From: Vineibacter terrae | GTDB taxonomy: Bacteria > Pseudomonadota > Alphaproteobacteria > Reyranellales > Reyranellaceae | Assembly (NCBI RefSeq): GCF_008039615.1 | Contig: NZ_VDUZ01000019.1 | Location: 62,001-126,000, forward strand | DNA length: 64,000 nucleotides | Direction: 5' to 3' | Part shown: positions 34,988-44,267 of the stretch, piece by piece | Position numbering within the stretch: position 1 is the stretch's first letter | How the letters are laid out: the number at the start of each line of letters is the position of its first letter | Made by a program: the position numbers and the translations under genes | The notes under the pieces: model-generated | What the model saw: only the letters and a program-made list of their open reading frames with translations | Databases searched by the model: none | Told to the model about the DNA's origin: nothing

Positions 34988-35650
34988 ATGCTCATCATCG
35001 TCACCGGCATGCAGCGCGAAGCGCGGATCGTGGGCCGTGACGGCGAGGTGCTGGTCGCCGGCGGCGACAATGCCGGCCTGGCCGCGCGCATCGATGCCGC
35101 GGCGCGGCGCGGCGGGCGCGCCGTCATCAGCATCGGCATCGGCGGCGGCCTGCAACCGGGCCTGGCGGTGGGCCAGGCCGTCATCGCCACAGAAATCGTG
35201 TCGCGCCGCGCGCGGCGAGAAGCCGACAGGCGCTGGCGCGACGCGATCGCCGCCCGGCTCCCGGAGGCGGTCACGGATGCCATCGCCGGCAGCGACCGGA
35301 TCGTCGCCGCGCCGGCAGCGAAGGCAGCGCTGCGACGCGATTCAGGCGCCGTGCTGGTCGATATGGAATCACACCTCGCGGCGCAGGCCGCCGCGGCTTG
35401 CGGCCTGCCCTTCGCAGCGCTGCGGGTGGTCTCCGATGATGCGGCGCATGCGTTGCCACCGGCCGCGCTGGTCGCGATCGGGCCGAACGGCCGCGTCAAA
35501 ATCGGCGCGGTGCTGCGATCGCTCGCTGCGCGGCCGGGCCAGATCCCCGGATTGATACGCACGGCGCGCGACAGCGCACACGCCATGGCAAGCCTGCGGC
35601 GGTGCTCAGCCCTTCTGGGCGGCGGCCTTGCTTGTCCGTATCTCGGTTAG
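34988..35650 (+). CDS. hpnG: Hopanoid-associated phosphorylase HpnG (adenosylhopane to ribosylhopane)
   Basis: A 220-residue nucleoside-phosphorylase-fold protein: LIIVTGMQREARIVG at the start, VISIGIGGGLQPGLAVGQAVIA, then LVDMESHLAAQAAAACGLPF, which holds the ribose-binding Glu, and LRVVSDDAAHALPPAA with the base-pocket Asp. It releases adenine from adenosylhopane to give ribosylhopane. It starts after a repeat and its last 45 bases overlap the end of hpnH on the opposite strand, an unusual tail-to-tail arrangement for this pair. The C-terminal extension LRRCSALLGGGLACPYLG lies in that overlap. Confidence 0.88.
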   Translation: MLIIVTGMQREARIVGRDGEVLVAGGDNAGLAARIDAAARRGGRAVISIGIGGGLQPGLAVGQAVIATEIVSRRARREADRRWRDAIAARLPEAVTDAIAGSDRIVAAPAAKAALRRDSGAVLVDMESHLAAQAAAACGLPFAALRVVSDDAAHALPPAALVAIGPNGRVKIGAVLRSLAARPGQIPGLIRTARDSAHAMASLRRCSALLGGGLACPYLG

Positions 35651-36742
35651 CTTCTGCTGCACGTGGCGCGAGAAGCCGAACTCCGCCGGCCGCTGGTTGT
35701 GCAGCGGGATGTCGGGCGCCATCGGCCCGTCGGTCTTCACGCCCCGCATGGCGACCGGCAGCATCTTCCAGGGACGCTTGACGGAATCGGCGACGGCCGT
35801 GCCCTCGAAGCCGCAATGGACCATGCAGTTGGCGCACTTCTCATAGTTGCCGACGCCGTACTTCTCCCACTCGGTGTCTTCCATCAGCTCCTTGAAAGTC
35901 TTGGCGTAGCCTTCGCCGAGCAGGTAGCAGGGCTTCTGCCAGCCGAACACGCAGCGCAGCGGCATGCTCCAGGGCGAGCACTCATAGGTCTGGTTGCCGG
36001 CCAGGAAGTCCAGGAACAGCTCGGACTGGGTGAACTTCCACTTCTTGCCGCCGTTGCCGCGGCTCAGGATGTCGCGGAACAGCCGCCGCGTGCGCTCGCG
36101 ATCGAGGAAGTGCTGCTGGTCGGGCGCCCGCTCGTAGGCGTAGCCCGGCGACACCGTGATGCCGTCCAGGCCCATGGCCATCATCTCGTCGAAGAAGGCC
36201 GCTACCCGCGCCGGCTCGGCGTCATTGAACAGCGTGCAGTTGATCTGGGTGCGGAAGCCCTTGGCCTTGGCCAGCTTGATCGCGGCGACGGCCACGTCGT
36301 AGGTGCCGGCGTGGCACACCGACTTGTCGTGCATCGCCTGGTCACCGTCGAGGTGGATCGACCAGGTGAAGTTGGGGTTCGGCGTGTAGTCGTCGATCTT
36401 CTTGGCCAGCAGCAGCGCGTTGGTGCACAGGATCACCAGCTTGTTGCGCTCGACAAAACCCTTCACGATCTGGGGCATCTCACGATGCAGCAGCGGCTCG
36501 CCGCCGGCGATCGACACGGCCGGCGCGCCGCATTCGTCGATCGCTTCCATGCACTGCTCGTAGCTGAGGCGCTGGTTCAGGATCTCATCGGGGTAGTCGA
36601 TCTTGCCGCAGCCGGCGCAGGCCAGATTGCAGCGGAACAGCGGCTCCAGCATCAGGACCAGCGGGTAGCGCTTGCGGCCCGTGATGTGCTGCTTGACGAC
36701 ATAGGCCCCGACGCGCGCGGCCTGCCTGAAGGGAATGGTCAC
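35606..36742 (-). CDS. hpnH: Adenosylhopane synthase HpnH (radical SAM)
   Basis: A 378-residue radical SAM protein. Cluster motif EPLFRCNLACAGCGKIDYP with Cys38, Cys42 and Cys45; VSIAGGEPLLHREMPQIV; and a second cysteine-rich end (YEKCANCMVHCGFEG). It adds the 5'-deoxyadenosyl group to diploptene, the first step of side-chain extension. The start is GTG at 36740-36742, with GGAGAGC upstream. It is on the opposite strand to hpnG and shc, overlapping the hpnG end by 45 bases, and follows ispH on its own strand after 42 bases, suggesting an ispH-hpnH transcript. Confidence 0.95.
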   Translation of the reverse strand: MTIPFRQAARVGAYVVKQHITGRKRYPLVLMLEPLFRCNLACAGCGKIDYPDEILNQRLSYEQCMEAIDECGAPAVSIAGGEPLLHREMPQIVKGFVERNKLVILCTNALLLAKKIDDYTPNPNFTWSIHLDGDQAMHDKSVCHAGTYDVAVAAIKLAKAKGFRTQINCTLFNDAEPARVAAFFDEMMAMGLDGITVSPGYAYERAPDQQHFLDRERTRRLFRDILSRGNGGKKWKFTQSELFLDFLAGNQTYECSPWSMPLRCVFGWQKPCYLLGEGYAKTFKELMEDTEWEKYGVGNYEKCANCMVHCGFEGTAVADSVKRPWKMLPVAMRGVKTDGPMAPDIPLHNQRPAEFGFSRHVQQKLTEIRTSKAAAQKG

Positions 36743-36784
36743 TCTGCTCTCCGTTCCGACTGGCCGGATGGCGGCAGGGCCGGA

Positions 36785-37711
36785 TCAGGTCCTGAGTTCC
36801 GGTGGCAAGCGGAACGTGATGTTTTCCTTCTTGCCGTTCATTTCGCTGATTTCAAGGCTGCCGTCGATGCGGCGCAGTGCCTCGATCACCTCCAGGACAA
36901 GCTGTTCGGGCGCCGAAGCGCCCGCCGTCAGCCCGATCACGTCCTTGCCCGCCAGCCAGGCGGGGTCGAGCTCGCTGGCGTCCGCGATCAGGTAGCTGGG
37001 CACGCCGCTTTCGTGGCCGATCTCGCGCAGCCGGTTCGAGTTGGAGCTGTTGCGGGCGCCGACCACCAGGACCACGTCCGCGATCTTGCACAGCTCGCGC
37101 ACCGCGGTCTGACGGTTCTGCGTGGCATAGCAGATGTCGGACGTGTCCGGTCCGACCACGTCCCGGAACTTGCGGCACAAAGCCGCAATAATCGAACGGG
37201 TATCGTCGATGCTGAGCGTGGTCTGGGTCACATAGGCGACGGGCCTGTCCTCGGGGATGTCCAGGGCCTGCACGTCGGCTTCGGACGACACGAGATGGGT
37301 CGGTCCCCCCACCTGGCCCATGGTGCCCTCGACCTCGGGATGGCCGGCATGGCCGATCAGGACCAGGGTCCGCCCCTGGCCGACATAGCGCTTGCCCTGC
37401 GTGTGCACCTTGGTGACCAGCGGGCAGGTGGCGTCGAGCACCGGCAGCGCGCGCTTGGCGGCCTCGTCGACCACCGACTGGGCAACGCCATGGGCGCTGA
37501 AGACCGTCACCGCGCCGTCAGGAATCTCGTCGAGGCTTTCGACGAAGCGCGCCCCCTTGCCTTTCAGCGCTTCAACCACATGTCGATTGTGGACGATCTC
37601 GTGCCGCACATAGACCGGAGCACCGAAGCGATCCAACGCCTTTTCAACAATTTCGATCGCGCGGACCACGCCCGCGCAGAATCCGCGAGGCTGTGCAAGC
37701 ACGACGCGCAT
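36785..37711 (-). CDS. ispH: 4-hydroxy-3-methylbut-2-enyl diphosphate reductase
   Basis: A 308-residue iron-sulfur enzyme that makes IPP and DMAPP in the last step of the MEP pathway. Three conserved cluster cysteines are seen in [25 protein letters not shown] and [11 protein letters not shown]-side sequence [34 protein letters not shown] and SAHGVAQSV match the family. It is placed with hpnH on the minus strand and diverges from ispA, so the two isoprenoid supply genes flank a common 250-base control region. Confidence 0.96.
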   Translation of the reverse strand: MRVVLAQPRGFCAGVVRAIEIVEKALDRFGAPVYVRHEIVHNRHVVEALKGKGARFVESLDEIPDGAVTVFSAHGVAQSVVDEAAKRALPVLDATCPLVTKVHTQGKRYVGQGRTLVLIGHAGHPEVEGTMGQVGGPTHLVSSEADVQALDIPEDRPVAYVTQTTLSIDDTRSIIAALCRKFRDVVGPDTSDICYATQNRQTAVRELCKIADVVLVVGARNSSNSNRLREIGHESGVPSYLIADASELDPAWLAGKDVIGLTAGASAPEQLVLEVIEALRRIDGSLEISEMNGKKENITFRLPPELRT

Positions 37712-37862
37712 TTCTGGCTCCGGTTAATGGCATTGTGTGCTGTTGGGTCGAGCGCCGGGAAGATCGCCCGCCGAAAGGCACTGTCAACAAGCTCTTGATG
37801 TCCTGCAACTGCTTTCTGTCACATTCTGGCCCCAGAGCCCCTATAGCTGGATACGTAGGCCA

Positions 37863-37889
37863 TTGCACGACTTGGTTGCGCGGTATACT
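37863..37889 (+). promoter_or_regulatory. Possible promoter of the ispA-hpnM genes
   Basis: TTGCAC (37863-37868) and TATACT (37884-37889) resemble -35 and -10 boxes, though the 15-base spacing is short. They lie about 70 bases upstream of the ispA ATG, in the divergent gap 37712-37959. TTGACA on the minus strand (37782-37787) could serve ispH. No other feature is seen in this gap. Confidence 0.4.
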
Positions 37890-37959
37890 GGCGGGACCGG
37901 CGTCGACGCTGGCAACATGATGGCCATCGTCGAGCGCGGCGGCTAGGAGACAGCGTCGG

Positions 37960-38901
37960 ATGGATACATCAGCGGGCCAGGTGCCTGAGAAGGCTGGCTC
38001 AACCCCCAGCATGGCCCCGGATTTCCGGGCGGCCCTGGTCGCGGCGGCCGATGCCGTCGACACAGCACTGGAGCGCGTGCTGCCGAAGCCTGGGGGCGCG
38101 CATGCGCGCGTGCACGAAGCCATGCGCTATGCGGTCTTCGCCGGCGGCAAGCGGCTGCGGCCGTTCCTGGTCCTGCAGAGCGCCAGCCTGTTCGCGGTCG
38201 AGCCCGAGCAGGCCGTGCGCGCCGCAGCGGCGATCGAGGCCCTGCACACCTACTCGCTCGTGCATGACGATCTGCCGTGCATGGACGACGACGACCTGCG
38301 CCGCGGCCGCCCGACCACGCACCGGGCCTTCGATGAGGCCACGGCCGTGCTGGCGGGTGACGCCCTGCTGACCGTGGCCTTCGAGATCCTGGCCGACGAT
38401 GCGACCCATGACCAGGCGGCGGTCCGTTGCCGCCTGGTGCGCGAGCTCGCCACGGCCGCCGGCAGCAACGGGATGGTCGGCGGCCAGATGATCGACATGC
38501 TGGCGCCCGACAAGACGTTTGGCGCCGACGACGTCATGAACCTGCAGCGGCTGAAGACCGGCGCCCTGTTCGAATTCTGCTGCGTGGCCGGCGCGATCCT
38601 GGGCCAGGCCGGCGCCGAGCACGAGGCTCGGCTGCGCGACTACGCGCGCGACATCGGCCTCACCTTCCAGATCACCGACGACCTGCTCGACGTTCTTGGC
38701 TCGGCGGAGAAGACCGGCAAGGCCGTGGGCAAGGACCAGGATCAAGGCAAGGCGACCCTGGTCTCCCTCTGGGGCGTCGACGCCGCGCGCGGCAAGGCCG
38801 AGACACTGGCCCGGCGCGCCGCCCAGACGCTGGCCCCCTATGGTCCGGCCGCTGCCGCGCTCCAGGCGCTGCCGGCGTTTCTGCTGGACCGTGATTCCTG
38901 A
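37960..38901 (+). CDS. ispA: Farnesyl diphosphate synthase (polyprenyl synthetase)
   Basis: A 313-residue trans-prenyltransferase. Motifs in order: FAGGKRLRPFLVLQSA, first Asp-rich LVHDDLPCMDDDDLRRGRPT (about residues 101-120), NGMVGGQMIDM, LKTGALFEFCC and second Asp-rich FQITDDLLDVLGS. The insertion in DDLPCMDDDDLRRG is that of bacterial FPP/GPP synthases. It makes the farnesyl diphosphate used by HpnD, hence its place here. The N-terminal 20 residues are a non-conserved extension. hpnM follows after 29 bases. Confidence 0.92.
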   Translation: MDTSAGQVPEKAGSTPSMAPDFRAALVAAADAVDTALERVLPKPGGAHARVHEAMRYAVFAGGKRLRPFLVLQSASLFAVEPEQAVRAAAAIEALHTYSLVHDDLPCMDDDDLRRGRPTTHRAFDEATAVLAGDALLTVAFEILADDATHDQAAVRCRLVRELATAAGSNGMVGGQMIDMLAPDKTFGADDVMNLQRLKTGALFEFCCVAGAILGQAGAEHEARLRDYARDIGLTFQITDDLLDVLGSAEKTGKAVGKDQDQGKATLVSLWGVDAARGKAETLARRAAQTLAPYGPAAAALQALPAFLLDRDS

Positions 38902-38930
38902 TCCTACATGATGATGCTTCCGGAGCTGCC

Positions 38931-39578
38931 ATGAGAACCCGCCTGTTCCTGGCCTGCCTGCTTACGCTGCCGCTGGCGGGCGGCATCGACGCCCTGGCGC
39001 AGGGGACGCGTGCGCCCCAGCCATCGGCGTCAGCGACGCTCGCCCCCGAGGCCCAGCCGATCCGGGCATTTTACGATGCGCTGCTGGACTCGATGAAGCG
39101 CGCCCGCGAGCTGGGCGTCATGGGCCGCTACAAGAGGCTCGAGCCGGCGATCGATGCCGCCTTCAACTTCCCGATGATGACCCAGGCCATGGTGGGCCCG
39201 GCCTGGGCCAGCATGTCGGCGACCGACCAGACGGCGCTGATCAGCCGTGTGCGACGCATGACCATCGCCGGCTACGCCCAGAATTTCGACGGCTACAGCG
39301 GCGAGAACTTCGTCGTGAGCCCGGCCACGCAGCAACGCGACGGCGACCAGATCGTGACCACCAACATGACCTTGCCCGGCAAGGAGGACGTGGCCTTCCT
39401 CTACCGCATGCACAACAGCGGCGGCAGCTGGAAGATTGTCGATGTCTTCCTCGACGGCTATGTCAGCCAGGTGGCGTTCCGCCGTTCCGATTTCGCCTCG
39501 ACGCTGCGCAGCGGCGGCGCGGCGGCGCTCAACCAGAAGCTCGACGCGCTGACCGACAAGATGCTGGCGACGCCGTAA
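38931..39578 (+). CDS. hpnM: Hopanoid-associated periplasmic protein HpnM (MlaC/Ttg2D-like)
   Basis: A 215-residue exported protein. Signal peptide MRTRLFLACLLTLPLAGGIDALA, then the MlaC/Ttg2-type lipid-binding fold: IRAFYDALLDSMKRAREL, FNFPMMTQAMVGPAW, and the strands with GSWKIVDVFLDGYVSQVAFRR. It is thought to help hopanoid movement to the outer membrane, together with HpnN. It is transcribed after ispA and converges with hpnN, with only 25 bases between the stop codons. MlaD is encoded 4 kb away, so two lipid-transport parts are close. Confidence 0.92.
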   Translation: MRTRLFLACLLTLPLAGGIDALAQGTRAPQPSASATLAPEAQPIRAFYDALLDSMKRARELGVMGRYKRLEPAIDAAFNFPMMTQAMVGPAWASMSATDQTALISRVRRMTIAGYAQNFDGYSGENFVVSPATQQRDGDQIVTTNMTLPGKEDVAFLYRMHNSGGSWKIVDVFLDGYVSQVAFRRSDFASTLRSGGAAALNQKLDALTDKMLATP

Positions 39579-39603
39579 GCCGCGGCTCGCCCTTCTCGCC
39601 CGG

Positions 39604-42210
39604 TCATCCGCCGGGCACGGCGCCGGCACGCCCGCGCGCGACATTGAGCAGCGCCGGCAGCACGACCAGCATGGCCGCCAGGATCCAGAACAGCGACACC
39701 AGCAGGATCACGCCCATGCTCGCCGTGCCGGGATGGCTGGAGAACGACAGCGTGCCGAAAGCCGCCGCCGTGGTCCCGGCGCTCGTGATCACGGCGCGCG
39801 TCAGCGGCGACCGCAGCAATTTGCGCTGGCCGTTGCGCCAGGCCATCACGAAGTAGATATCGAAAGCGACGCCGACGCCGAACAGGAGCGGCAGCGCGAT
39901 GATGTTGGCGAGGTTGAGCGCAATGCCCAGCAGCACGCAGCTCGCCAGCGTCAGGATCCCGGCGAGCAGCAGCGGCGCCAGCGCCACCAGCACATCGCCG
40001 ACCCGGCGCAGGGCCACGCCCAGGATCACGGCGATCAGCACCAGCGAAAGCGCGCCGGCCTTCAGGAAGGCCGACACGATCACCTTGCCCGACTCCTCGA
40101 TGATGATCGGCGTGCCGGTGGCATCGGGCGCCACAAGCAGCACGGCGCTGGTGAAGCGGTTGAGCGCCTCGTTGCCCAGCGTGTCGCCGGATGGAAACAC
40201 CTGAAGGCGATAGAGCCCCCCGGCGGCGATCCAGTCGCGCTTGAAGTCGGGCGGCAGCGTATCGAGGGTGATCGGCTCGGGATGCAGCGCCGCACGCAGC
40301 TGGTCCAGCATCGTCTTCAGGCTGGGCAGGAAGGCCTTCTCGGCGCTGGTCCAGTCTGCCGGCCCGGCCGTCGCCAACCGCTCCAGCAGCGCCGCCAGGC
40401 GGCGCGCCTGCGCCGCCTGGTCGGCCGTCCCGCTGCCGGCAGCGTCCTTCAGCGCCGTCGCGGTCGCCTCGAAGCTGCTGGCGATGTCGTCACGGGTCGG
40501 CGGCCGCGGCCGCACGAGCGGATTGAACACCGTCTCGAGCAGGCCCGCGGCATCGGCCAGCAGCGCCAGCTTCTCCTTCTGCTGGTCGGGCACGAAGGTG
40601 TCGATTGTCAGCACATGCGCGACCTCGGGCAGCTTCGATAGCCGATCGGCCAGCTCCTTTGCTGCTGCGTGCGAAGGCCGCAGCACGTTCACGAAGTTGG
40701 GTGACGTCTGCGGATTCTGCATCAGGTCGAGCGCCGTCGCCACCGCCTCGGAATGGCGGCTGCGCAGGTTCAACGGATTGGAATCGAAGCGCAGCAGCGG
40801 CATCAGCGCCAGGCATGCCAGCCCCAGGGCCGTCGCCACGCCCAGCACCCATCGGGCCCGGCGCGCCAGCGCCTGGTCGAGCGGCGCCAGGCGACGGAAG
40901 CCGGGCTCCTCGGCCTCGCCGCGCGGCCGCAGCAGCGCCAGCAGCGCCGGCAGCGCCGTGATGCTGAGCACGTAGGTCACGATCATGCCCGAGCCGGCGA
41001 TCATGCCGAGCTGGGCCAGGCCGGCATAGTCGGTCGGCAGGAACGAGTAGAAGGCTGCCGCGACGGCAAGCGCCGCCAGGGTCAGGCCGCCGCCGATCCC
41101 CGCGCCGGCCTGGACAAGCGCGGCGCGCAGCTCGTCGCGGCGATGGCGCTCGGCGCGATAGCGCACGCAGACCTGGATCCCGAAGTCGACGCCCAGCCCC
41201 ACGAAGAGCACGATGAAGGCCACCGAGATCACGTTGAAGGCGCCGTAGATCGCAAGCCCCAGCGCGCTCGTCGCCACAAGGCCGATGATCAGCGTGACGA
41301 GGATCGCCACGATCATCCGCACCGACCGCACGGCGAGCCACAGCATGGCCAGCACGGCCACGATCATGAATGTGGCCAGCAGTCCGCCGTTCTCCGCGAT
41401 GGTGGCGAATTCCTCGTCCGCCATCGGCACGGGCCCGGTCAGGCGCACATGCACGCCGGCCTGCGGCGTCAGGCCGAGCTTCTCGGCCGCAGCGCGGATG
41501 GCGGCGCTCGCCGCCTCGCCCGGCATCAGGGCGTCGTAGTCGAGCCGGGGCTGGATTTCGATGAAGCGGCGCGTCGGCGGCGGCCCCGCCTGCGGCTCGC
41601 CGATCAGTGCGGTCCAGCTGAAATAGGCCGGCTTGCCGTCGACCACGGCCTGGAACGTGTCGGCGAAAGCTTTGATCGGGGCATCCAGCTCCTGCAGCTG
41701 GATCTGGCCATGCTCGACCCCTTCCAGCATGGTCGCCAGCGCGGTCATGATGCCGCGCAGGCTGGGGTCGGCCGCCAGCACGCCGAGCAGCGGCTGCGCC
41801 TCGATCAGCTGCTCGGTGGTCTTCTGCACATCGGCCAGGGGCAGCAGCAGCAGGCCGTGACGCTCCAGGAAGGGCCCGCCATCCGGCCGGCGGACACTGG
41901 TGAACAGCGTGCGGTTCTCGGCAAGCGCCGCGGCCAGCAGGCGGGCGGCCTCGTCGGCCCGCTCGGCCGTGACGCCATCCACCACCACCGCGATCAGGTT
42001 GTTCTGGTGCGGAAACGCCGCGTCGTAGCGCAGGACCTCCTGGCGCCACGGTGCCTGCGGTGAAACCAGGTTCTCGCTGTTGGTGTCCATCCGGAAATGG
42101 GCGGCGGTGTAGGCTGCGCCGCCCGCGCCCAGGACCAGGGCCAGGATCATGACGATCCACGCATGACGGCAGCAGACGCGGACAACGACCAGGACCAGGG
42201 AGGCGAGCAT
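39604..42210 (-). CDS. hpnN: Hopanoid transporter HpnN (RND superfamily, MMPL-type)
   Basis: An 868-residue inner membrane RND protein with two sets of about six membrane segments (e.g. MIVAILVTLIIGLVATSALG, FIVLFVGLGVDFGIQVCVRY; second half VAFDIYFVMAWRNGQRKL) and large periplasmic loops. GVDFGIQ and GVAFDIYF mark the fourth-helix motifs. It moves hopanoids from the inner to the outer membrane in species studied. I chose ATG 42208-42210 (MLASLVLVVVRVCC), where the first membrane helix begins; a longer in-frame start would run into the divergent aat gene. 122 bases separate the two starts. Confidence 0.93.
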   Translation of the reverse strand: MLASLVLVVVRVCCRHAWIVMILALVLGAGGAAYTAAHFRMDTNSENLVSPQAPWRQEVLRYDAAFPHQNNLIAVVVDGVTAERADEAARLLAAALAENRTLFTSVRRPDGGPFLERHGLLLLPLADVQKTTEQLIEAQPLLGVLAADPSLRGIMTALATMLEGVEHGQIQLQELDAPIKAFADTFQAVVDGKPAYFSWTALIGEPQAGPPPTRRFIEIQPRLDYDALMPGEAASAAIRAAAEKLGLTPQAGVHVRLTGPVPMADEEFATIAENGGLLATFMIVAVLAMLWLAVRSVRMIVAILVTLIIGLVATSALGLAIYGAFNVISVAFIVLFVGLGVDFGIQVCVRYRAERHRRDELRAALVQAGAGIGGGLTLAALAVAAAFYSFLPTDYAGLAQLGMIAGSGMIVTYVLSITALPALLALLRPRGEAEEPGFRRLAPLDQALARRARWVLGVATALGLACLALMPLLRFDSNPLNLRSRHSEAVATALDLMQNPQTSPNFVNVLRPSHAAAKELADRLSKLPEVAHVLTIDTFVPDQQKEKLALLADAAGLLETVFNPLVRPRPPTRDDIASSFEATATALKDAAGSGTADQAAQARRLAALLERLATAGPADWTSAEKAFLPSLKTMLDQLRAALHPEPITLDTLPPDFKRDWIAAGGLYRLQVFPSGDTLGNEALNRFTSAVLLVAPDATGTPIIIEESGKVIVSAFLKAGALSLVLIAVILGVALRRVGDVLVALAPLLLAGILTLASCVLLGIALNLANIIALPLLFGVGVAFDIYFVMAWRNGQRKLLRSPLTRAVITSAGTTAAAFGTLSFSSHPGTASMGVILLVSLFWILAAMLVVLPALLNVARGRAGAVPGG

Positions 42211-42332
42211 GAAGGTGCCGTCGGCAGTGGGGCGATGACGGGACAGCAGAAACCGCACGTTGCATCGGCCCGTCAACCCGTTCGTTGCGCCGCGCCATTG
42301 CGCCGCGCGACGCGACGCGTCACCATGGCCGC

Positions 42333-42986
42333 ATGTCCCGCCTGACACCCGACATGCTCCTGCGCGCCTACTGCACGGGCATCTTCCCAATGGGCGAGAC
42401 GCGCGAGGATCCGACCCTGTACTGGGTCGATCCCGACGAGCGGGCGATCATCGAGCTGGACCGCTTCCACCTGCCCCATCGCCTGGCGCGCACGGTGCGC
42501 AACGGCCCGTTCCAGGTGAGCTGCGACGTCGATTTCCGCGGCGTGATCGAGGCCTGCGCCGCGCCGCGCCCGCGGCAGCGCCAGAGCTGGATCAACCAGC
42601 CGATCGTCGAGCTCTACACGGCGCTGTTCGAGCGCGGCTTCGCGCATTCGGTGGAATGCCGGATCGACGACGAGCTGGTCGGCGGCCTCTACGGCGTGTC
42701 GATCAACGGCGCCTTCTTCGGCGAAAGCATGTTCAGCCGGGTTCGCGATGCCAGCAAGATCGCGCTGGTCCACCTCGTGGCCCGTCTGGTCAAGGGCGGC
42801 TTCCGGCTGCTGGACTGCCAGTTCATGACCGACCATCTGCGCCAGTTCGGCACGATCGAGATCGGCCGCGCCGAGTACCGCGCCCGGCTTGCCGCAGCCC
42901 TGGCGGCGCCGGCGACCTTCTACCTGGAGCTGGACGGCGCCGAGGCCTGCGCGACATTGGCGCAGGCCACCACCCATACGTCGTAG
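42333..42986 (+). CDS. aat: Leucyl/phenylalanyl-tRNA-protein transferase
   Basis: A 217-residue protein that attaches Leu or Phe to proteins with N-terminal Arg or Lys, making them ClpS-ClpA substrates. Motifs: [72 protein letters not shown] and [15 protein letters not shown]. The ATG at 42333 ([10 protein letters not shown]) matches the family start. Its end overlaps the convergent DUF2155 gene by 67 bases. ClpS and ClpA, the next N-degron actors, are encoded 20 kb downstream. Confidence 0.95.
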   Translation: MSRLTPDMLLRAYCTGIFPMGETREDPTLYWVDPDERAIIELDRFHLPHRLARTVRNGPFQVSCDVDFRGVIEACAAPRPRQRQSWINQPIVELYTALFERGFAHSVECRIDDELVGGLYGVSINGAFFGESMFSRVRDASKIALVHLVARLVKGGFRLLDCQFMTDHLRQFGTIEIGRAEYRARLAAALAAPATFYLELDGAEACATLAQATTHTS

Positions 42987-43453
42987 ACCGAGCTGTCGAG
43001 CGCCGACAGCCCCGGTGATGACGCGAACATCCAGCCGCTGAACAATGTCTCCGCGCTCTGGCCCGGCTTGTTGTCGACGATGGTGAGGAACGCGGCGGCC
43101 TCGGCCGGCGCCTCGGGCACGTTGACCAGGCACTCCGAGACGCTGATGCGCAGCGTGCCGAACGCGAGCGTGTCACCGATGGCGACCGGGAACCGGCTTG
43201 TGCGGGTCGTGACCTTGTCCAGCCCCTGCAGCATCACGCCGCGGCGCTCGCCGGCCGGCGCGGCCGGTGATGGCTGCAGCGGCTTGAACGGCGCCGGCGG
43301 CATCTGCAGCACAGGCCCCGGGGCCGGTGGCGGCGGTTGTGGCTGCGGCTGGGATGGTTGCGGTTGCTGCGCCATGGATGGCGCAAGGCCGCCTGCAAGC
43401 AGCAGGCTCGCCAGGATGCAGCGGAAGGTGAAGATGCCGACGCGGGATGTCAC
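42920..43453 (-). CDS. DUF2155 domain protein, exported
   Basis: A 177-residue protein with signal peptide ([28 protein letters not shown]), a Gln/Pro repeat linker ([18 protein letters not shown], residues 29-46) and the conserved DUF2155 domain: [34 protein letters not shown] and [27 protein letters not shown]2155 genes are a regular neighbour of aat in alphaproteobacteria. Function unknown; an envelope role is likely from the signal peptide. It starts 4 bases inside the end of the next upstream small gene, so the minus-strand genes form an operon. Confidence 0.9.
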   Translation of the reverse strand: MTSRVGIFTFRCILASLLLAGGLAPSMAQQPQPSQPQPQPPPPAPGPVLQMPPAPFKPLQPSPAAPAGERRGVMLQGLDKVTTRTSRFPVAIGDTLAFGTLRISVSECLVNVPEAPAEAAAFLTIVDNKPGQSAETLFSGWMFASSPGLSALDSSVYDVWVVACANVAQASAPSSSR

Positions 43454-43674
43454 TTGCGGTCTGAGTACGGAGCCTCGATCGACTCAATCAACTCGCGAAA
43501 TACGGCGCGAATTTGGTCGGGATCGCAGCCCATCAGCACGGCGTCCTCGTAGGCGTCGGCGCAAAGCTGGCGGATCTCCTCGAGGTTCTGGTTCAGCACC
43601 TTGATCTTCTCGAGGCACGAGACCGGCTTGCCGTCCGGCTGCTTCCACACCGGGATGGGCGACGGGCCGGCCAC
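43450..43674 (-). CDS. Conserved small protein of unknown function (74 aa)
   Basis: A 74-residue acidic helical protein: a short N-terminal part IPVWKQPDGKPVSCLEKIKV, then a continuous helix NQNLEEIRQLCADAYEDAVL and a second helix ending in [15 protein letters not shown]. No signal peptide. Its start overlaps the mlaD stop by one base and its end overlaps DUF2155, so it belongs to the NDUFA12-mlaD-DUF2155 transcript. Codon use and exact coupling support a real gene. I do not recognise a function. Confidence 0.75.
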   Translation of the reverse strand: MAGPSPIPVWKQPDGKPVSCLEKIKVLNQNLEEIRQLCADAYEDAVLMGCDPDQIRAVFRELIESIEAPYSDRK

Positions 43675-44159
43675 TACTTCTTCTCCCCGGAGTCGCCGCC
43701 GGCGCTGCTGGGCGCGCCGCTGGTGCCGCCCGGCTGGATGAAGCGCGACAGCAGGTCGGTGAAGGGAATGGCGCCTTGCGTCTTGGTGATCATGGCACCT
43801 GCCGCCAGGTACTGCTCGTTGCCGCCGGGCTCCAGCGTAACGCCGGTGCCGCCCAGCAGCGACTCGCTGATGACCTTGGCGAAGGTATCGGTGGTCAGCT
43901 TGATGTCGTTGCGGATCGACATGCGCACGACAGCGTAATAGTCCTTGTCGAGCTCCATGCCGGTGACGGAGCCGATCTTGATGCCGGCCATGGTGACATC
44001 GGCGCCGCGCTTGAGGCCGTCGACGCGCGGGAAGCGGGCCGAGATCTCATAGCCCTTGGGCGCCGTCGCTTCGGTGGCGGTGAAGGCGTACACCCCGAAG
44101 GCGATCGCCACGCACAGCACGATGGCTCCGATGACGGTTTCGACGATATTGCGCCCCAC
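43674..44159 (-). CDS. mlaD: MlaD-like outer membrane lipid asymmetry protein
   Basis: A 161-residue MCE-domain protein: one N-terminal membrane helix (VIGAIVLCVAIAFGVYAFT), then the MCE domain with GYEISARFPRVDGLKRGADV, MAGIKIGSVTGMELD and ESLLGGTGVTLEPGGNE, and a Gly/Ser-rich tail. MlaD hexamers pass phospholipid between the inner membrane MlaFEB ATPase and periplasmic MlaC. The MlaEF genes are not in the window, so the ATPase must be elsewhere. In the operon it lies between NDUFA12 and the small protein. Confidence 0.9.
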   Translation of the reverse strand: MGRNIVETVIGAIVLCVAIAFGVYAFTATEATAPKGYEISARFPRVDGLKRGADVTMAGIKIGSVTGMELDKDYYAVVRMSIRNDIKLTTDTFAKVISESLLGGTGVTLEPGGNEQYLAAGAMITKTQGAIPFTDLLSRFIQPGGTSGAPSSAGGDSGEKK

Positions 44160-44267
44160 GGCCTGCTCCGCGCTGCATCAGATACGAATGTTACAACGGC
44201 CGCAGCGCCCAGGCGACGCCACGTTGCGCTGTCCGATAGATAGGCAGTGGGCGGCTGCCGGCAAACC

